DNA of 7,609 bases, taken from positions 1 to 7,609 of the forward strand of contig CAZUBF010000159.1 of the NCBI GenBank assembly GCA_964618555.1. The letters run 5' to 3'. Of the stretch, positions 5,531-7,609 are shown piece after piece (position 1 is the stretch's first letter; each line of letters opens with the position of its first letter). The notes beneath the pieces were generated by a model. The model ran no database searches, had not been told where the DNA came from, and saw nothing but the letters and a program-made list of their open reading frames with translations. The translations under genes were made by a program, and so were the position numbers. The DNA comes from Calidifontimicrobium sp964618555 (GTDB lineage Bacteria > Pseudomonadota > Gammaproteobacteria > Burkholderiales > Burkholderiaceae_C).

Positions 5531-7032
5531 AGGCCGTCGGCACGGTCACAGCTTGGCAACGGGGCGCGTGCCGCCTGCGCCGTGCCGCGCTGGCCGTTGC
5601 GCTCGCCGCCACCGCGGCCGGCCAGGCGGCGACGCCGGGGGTCGACGCACCGCCGCCGCCGGCGCCGCCGCGTGCGCTGCAGCTGCCGCCGCTGCACGAG
5701 CTCGTGCTCGACAACGGGCTGCGCGCCGTCGTCGCGCCGAGGCCGGGGCTGCCGCTGGCGAGCGTGGCGATCGTGCTGCGCGGCGGCGCCGAGGCCGACC
5801 CGCCGGGCCGCGCCGGGCTGGCCGACGCCACCGCGACGCTGCTGGCGCGCGGCGCGCTGCGAGGCGGGCGGCCGGTCGACGCATCGGCGCTCGCGCGCCA
5901 GGCCGAGGCGCTGGGCGCGTCGCTCGAGTCCGACAGCGACTGGCGCAGCGTGCGCGTCGCGATGACCGTCAGCACGCCGCGACTGGGCGACGCGCTGGCG
6001 CTGCTGGCCGACGTGGTGCGCCGGCCGCTGCTCGGCGCCGACGAGCTCGAGCGCTGGCGCGCGCAGGCGCTCGACGACGTCGACCTCGCGCGCGCGGACC
6101 CGGCGGTGGTCGCCGCGCAGGTGGCGCGCCGCCTTCGCTGGGGGGCGGGTGCGCATGGCGCGGTGGTCACGCGCGCTTCGGTGCAGCGCATCTCGCGCGA
6201 CGACGTGCGCGCGCTGCACCGGCGCATCGCGCGCCCCGACGCCGCGCTGGTGGTGTTCGCCGGCGACGTCGACGCGCCGCACGCGCTGGCGCTGCTGCGC
6301 CGCCACCTGGGCGACTGGCGCCGGCCGGCCGGCGCGCCGGCGCCGGACACGCCACGCGACGCCGCGCCGCTGCCGGCGGCCCTGGCGCTGGTCGACATGC
6401 CCGGCGCCGGCCAGAGCAGCGTCGTGCTGGCGGCACCTTGGTCCGGCAGCGCCGACCCCGAACTGCCCGCCGCGCAGGTCGCCGCCGCGCTGCTCGCCGG
6501 CGGCTACTCGTCGCGGCTGAGCCAGGCGGTGCGCATCCGCCGCGGCCTGAGCTACGGCGTGTACGGCAGCACCGAGGCCTACGGCGCCGACGGCTGGTGG
6601 AGCGCGGCGGCGCAGACGCACCACGCCAGCGCCGCGCAGGTGCTGCAGCTGATGCGCGACGAGGTCGAGCGCCTGCGCCACGAGCCGCCCGACGCCGGCG
6701 AATTGGCCGCGCGGCAGGCGGCGCTGGTCGGCGCCTTCGCGCGCGGCTGGGACACCACCGCCGGCATCGCGACGCTGCTGGCGTCGCAATGGGCCTCCGG
6801 GCGGCCGTGGTCGGCGCTGGCCGAGCATGCGCAGCGCCTCGCCGCCGTCGACGCCGCGCAGGTCAGCGAGTTCGCGCGACGCCGCTGGCCGCCGGACGCG
6901 CTGCGCGCCGTCGTCGTCGGCGACCTCGCCGCCGCCGGCGACGCCGCGCCGACGGCCGCGGGGCCGGTGCTGCGGCTGCCGCTGTCGCGGATCGACTTCG
7001 ACCGCACCGGGCTCACCGCCGAAGCGCCCTGA
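5527..7032 (+). CDS. M16-family zinc-less partner subunit, exported
   Basis: Second insulinase-like protein, 501 residues from the GTG at 5527, whose bases overlap the preceding stop (GTGA). An AGGG nine bases upstream is a fair ribosome site. The frame is open far upstream, but that part is antiphase to the first M16 gene. Residues about 18-40 look like a signal peptide (RLRRAALAVALAATAAGQA), so it should be exported like its partner. A proline-rich linker follows, then the M16 domain (LDNGLRAVVAP, SVAIVLRGGAEADPPGRAG). Where the partner has HLFEH this protein has DATAT (Asp100, Ala103, Thr104), so the zinc site is gone. The distal Glu region reads ALDDVD rather than VIEEY. In the second domain it keeps SSRLSQAVRIRRGLSYGVYG with Arg336 and Tyr343 seven apart, the R/Y pair that non-zinc subunits contribute to the catalytic chamber. 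It is therefore likely a non-catalytic but required subunit. The role is inferred by family analogy. Confidence 0.92.
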   Translation: MKAVGTVTAWQRGACRLRRAALAVALAATAAGQAATPGVDAPPPPAPPRALQLPPLHELVLDNGLRAVVAPRPGLPLASVAIVLRGGAEADPPGRAGLADATATLLARGALRGGRPVDASALARQAEALGASLESDSDWRSVRVAMTVSTPRLGDALALLADVVRRPLLGADELERWRAQALDDVDLARADPAVVAAQVARRLRWGAGAHGAVVTRASVQRISRDDVRALHRRIARPDAALVVFAGDVDAPHALALLRRHLGDWRRPAGAPAPDTPRDAAPLPAALALVDMPGAGQSSVVLAAPWSGSADPELPAAQVAAALLAGGYSSRLSQAVRIRRGLSYGVYGSTEAYGADGWWSAAAQTHHASAAQVLQLMRDEVERLRHEPPDAGELAARQAALVGAFARGWDTTAGIATLLASQWASGRPWSALAEHAQRLAAVDAAQVSEFARRRWPPDALRAVVVGDLAAAGDAAPTAAGPVLRLPLSRIDFDRTGLTAEAP

Positions 7033-7278
7033 TCGGGCGCGGGGACCGGCCTTCGACCGTCGAGCGCGCCGGGGCCGGCGGGCACCCTGTCGCTCCATGT
7101 CCCCCGCCAACGGCCTGCGGCCGCTGGCTCCTCCTTCACTTCCGGTCGAGGGCTCCCCCTGTCATCGGCTCGCGCGACCAAGGCGTGCGTCGAAGGTGCA
7201 CACGATCGACACCGGCGATCGCCCGGACTCGTCGGGCCGGACCCCGGCAGTTCTCGGGCCGTGGCCTGCGAGCCCGCG
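7033..7278. other. Intergenic region between convergent M16 and ABC-permease genes
   Basis: No coding signal was found in these 246 bases. Open frames that cross it are continuations of shadow frames. It contains one good hairpin (7106-7128). A weaker five-base stem, GCCCG (7221-7225) with CGGGC (7233-7237), nearer the right-hand gene could end minus-strand transcription but has no T tract. CCCTGTC occurs twice (around 7085 and 7157), and CGATCG/GCGATCG motifs recur near 7203-7221. These could be parts of a dispersed intergenic repeat. Confidence 0.5.
7106..7128 (+). terminator. Hairpin with pyrimidine tail, probable terminator of the M16 operon
   Basis: GCCA (7106-7109) pairs with TGGC (7125-7128). 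After one A/C mismatch CGGCC (7111-7115) pairs with GGCCG (7119-7123) around a TGC loop, giving nine pairs in all. On the plus strand the stem is followed by a C/T tract (TCCTCCTTCACTTCC, 7129-7143) rather than a clean T run. It starts 73 bases after the second M16 stop. It could equally be part of a dispersed intergenic element. Confidence 0.4.
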
Positions 7279-7609
7279 TCACTCGTGCCGCAGCGCCTCG
7301 ATCGGGTCGAGCTGCGCCGCGCGGCGCGCCGGGAAGTACCCGAAGATCACGCCGATCGCCGCGGCAAACACGAACGCGAGCAGGTTGATGCCGGGGTCGA
7401 ACAGGTAGGGCACGCCCATCACGCCGGTCAGCACCACCGACGCGACCGTGGCGACGGCCAGCCCGATCAGCCCGCCGAGCGCGGCCAGCACCACCGCCTC
7501 GATCAGGAACTGCAGCAGCACCTCGTGGCCGAGCGCGCCGATCGCCAGCCGGATGCCGATCTCGCGCGTGCGCTCGGTGACGCTGACCAGCATGATGTTC
7601 ATGATGCCG
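7279..7609 (-). CDS. MacB-type ABC transporter permease, C-terminal end (cut by right edge)
   Basis: The last 109 or so residues of an inner-membrane permease of the MacB/LolC/FtsX superfamily, which works with an ATPase domain in export or mechanotransmission rather than import. The visible frame opens GIMNIMLVSVTERTREIGIR followed by LAIGA, the strongly conserved MacB signature at the cytoplasmic end of a membrane helix. Two or three further hydrophobic segments follow (VLLQFLIEAVVLAALGGLIGL, about VATVASVVLTGVMG, and LLAFVFAAAIGVIFGYFPA). The ending ARRAAQLDPIEALRHE is the standard family C-terminus. The Met codon at 7602 is internal to this motif and is not the start; the gene begins beyond the right edge. 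Whether it is a full MacB (ATPase plus permease in one chain) or a separate permease cannot be seen. It converges on the M16 operon. Confidence 0.92.
   Translation of the reverse strand, partial: GIMNIMLVSVTERTREIGIRLAIGALGHEVLLQFLIEAVVLAALGGLIGLAVATVASVVLTGVMGVPYLFDPGINLLAFVFAAAIGVIFGYFPARRAAQLDPIEALRHE

Noticed and set aside
4554..6398. Minus-strand open frame of 614 codons opposite the M16 pair
   Set aside because: The translation is Arg/Ala/Ser/Pro repeats with no domain, and it lies antisense to two well-supported genes.
3679..7032. Very long plus-strand open frame (1117 codons) running through both M16 genes
   Set aside because: Only its last 501 codons are real (the second M16 protein). 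The earlier part is antisense to the ProQ-like gene or out of frame with the first M16 gene and is Arg/Ala/Pro low-complexity, an effect of high GC removing stop codons.
5506..7110. Minus-strand open frame preceded by an AAGGAGG-like sequence near 7133-7140
   Set aside because: The ribosome-like sequence is over 20 bases from the first start codon and belongs to the hairpin region. The frame is antisense to the second M16 gene and encodes Arg-rich nonsense.
1..7609. CRISPR arrays, tRNA/rRNA genes, insertion sequences, toxin-antitoxin or defence genes
   Set aside because: Looked for on both strands and none seen. All supported genes are ordinary chromosomal transporter, regulator, RNA-chaperone and protease families.

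Overview
The window is very GC-rich (well over 70% by eye, not computed), tightly packed, and shows no sign of foreign DNA: no IS, integrase, tRNA, rRNA or CRISPR. The gene types and codon use suggest a high-GC betaproteobacterium of the Burkholderiales (Rubrivivax/Leptothrix/Methylibium-like). That placement is inferred from family resemblance and composition, not from a search.

Left block (1-3134, minus strand): a TetR-family regulator, followed by three genes of a branched-chain-amino-acid-type (HAAT) ABC importer: the ATPase LivG, the permease LivH and the permease LivM, which is cut by the left edge. TetR/LivG and LivG/LivH each overlap by four bases (GTGA), and LivH/LivM are 15 bases apart. 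All four therefore look like one transcription unit in which the regulator is translationally coupled to the transporter it probably controls. LivF (second ATPase) and LivK (binding protein) are not visible and would lie beyond the left edge or elsewhere.

Middle (3135-4162): a 117-base gap with short inverted repeats, then a minus-strand ProQ/FinO-domain RNA-binding protein with a long acidic disordered N-terminus and a basic C-terminus. A 110-base gap separates it from the divergent peptidase operon.

Right block (4163-7032, plus strand): two M16 (insulinase/pitrilysin-like) proteins that also overlap by GTGA. The first keeps the zinc motif HxxEH but lacks the C-terminal R/Y pair. The second has lost the zinc ligands but keeps an R/Y-like pair. 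They look like the two halves of one exported heterodimeric zinc protease.

Right edge (7033-7609): a 246-base gap between convergent genes holds a good imperfect hairpin followed by a pyrimidine tract. Beyond it is the C-terminal end of a MacB-type ABC permease on the minus strand.

I found no convincingly new system. The most informative points are the complementary M16 pair, the regulator fused by overlap to the Liv transporter, and the architecture of the ProQ-like protein.
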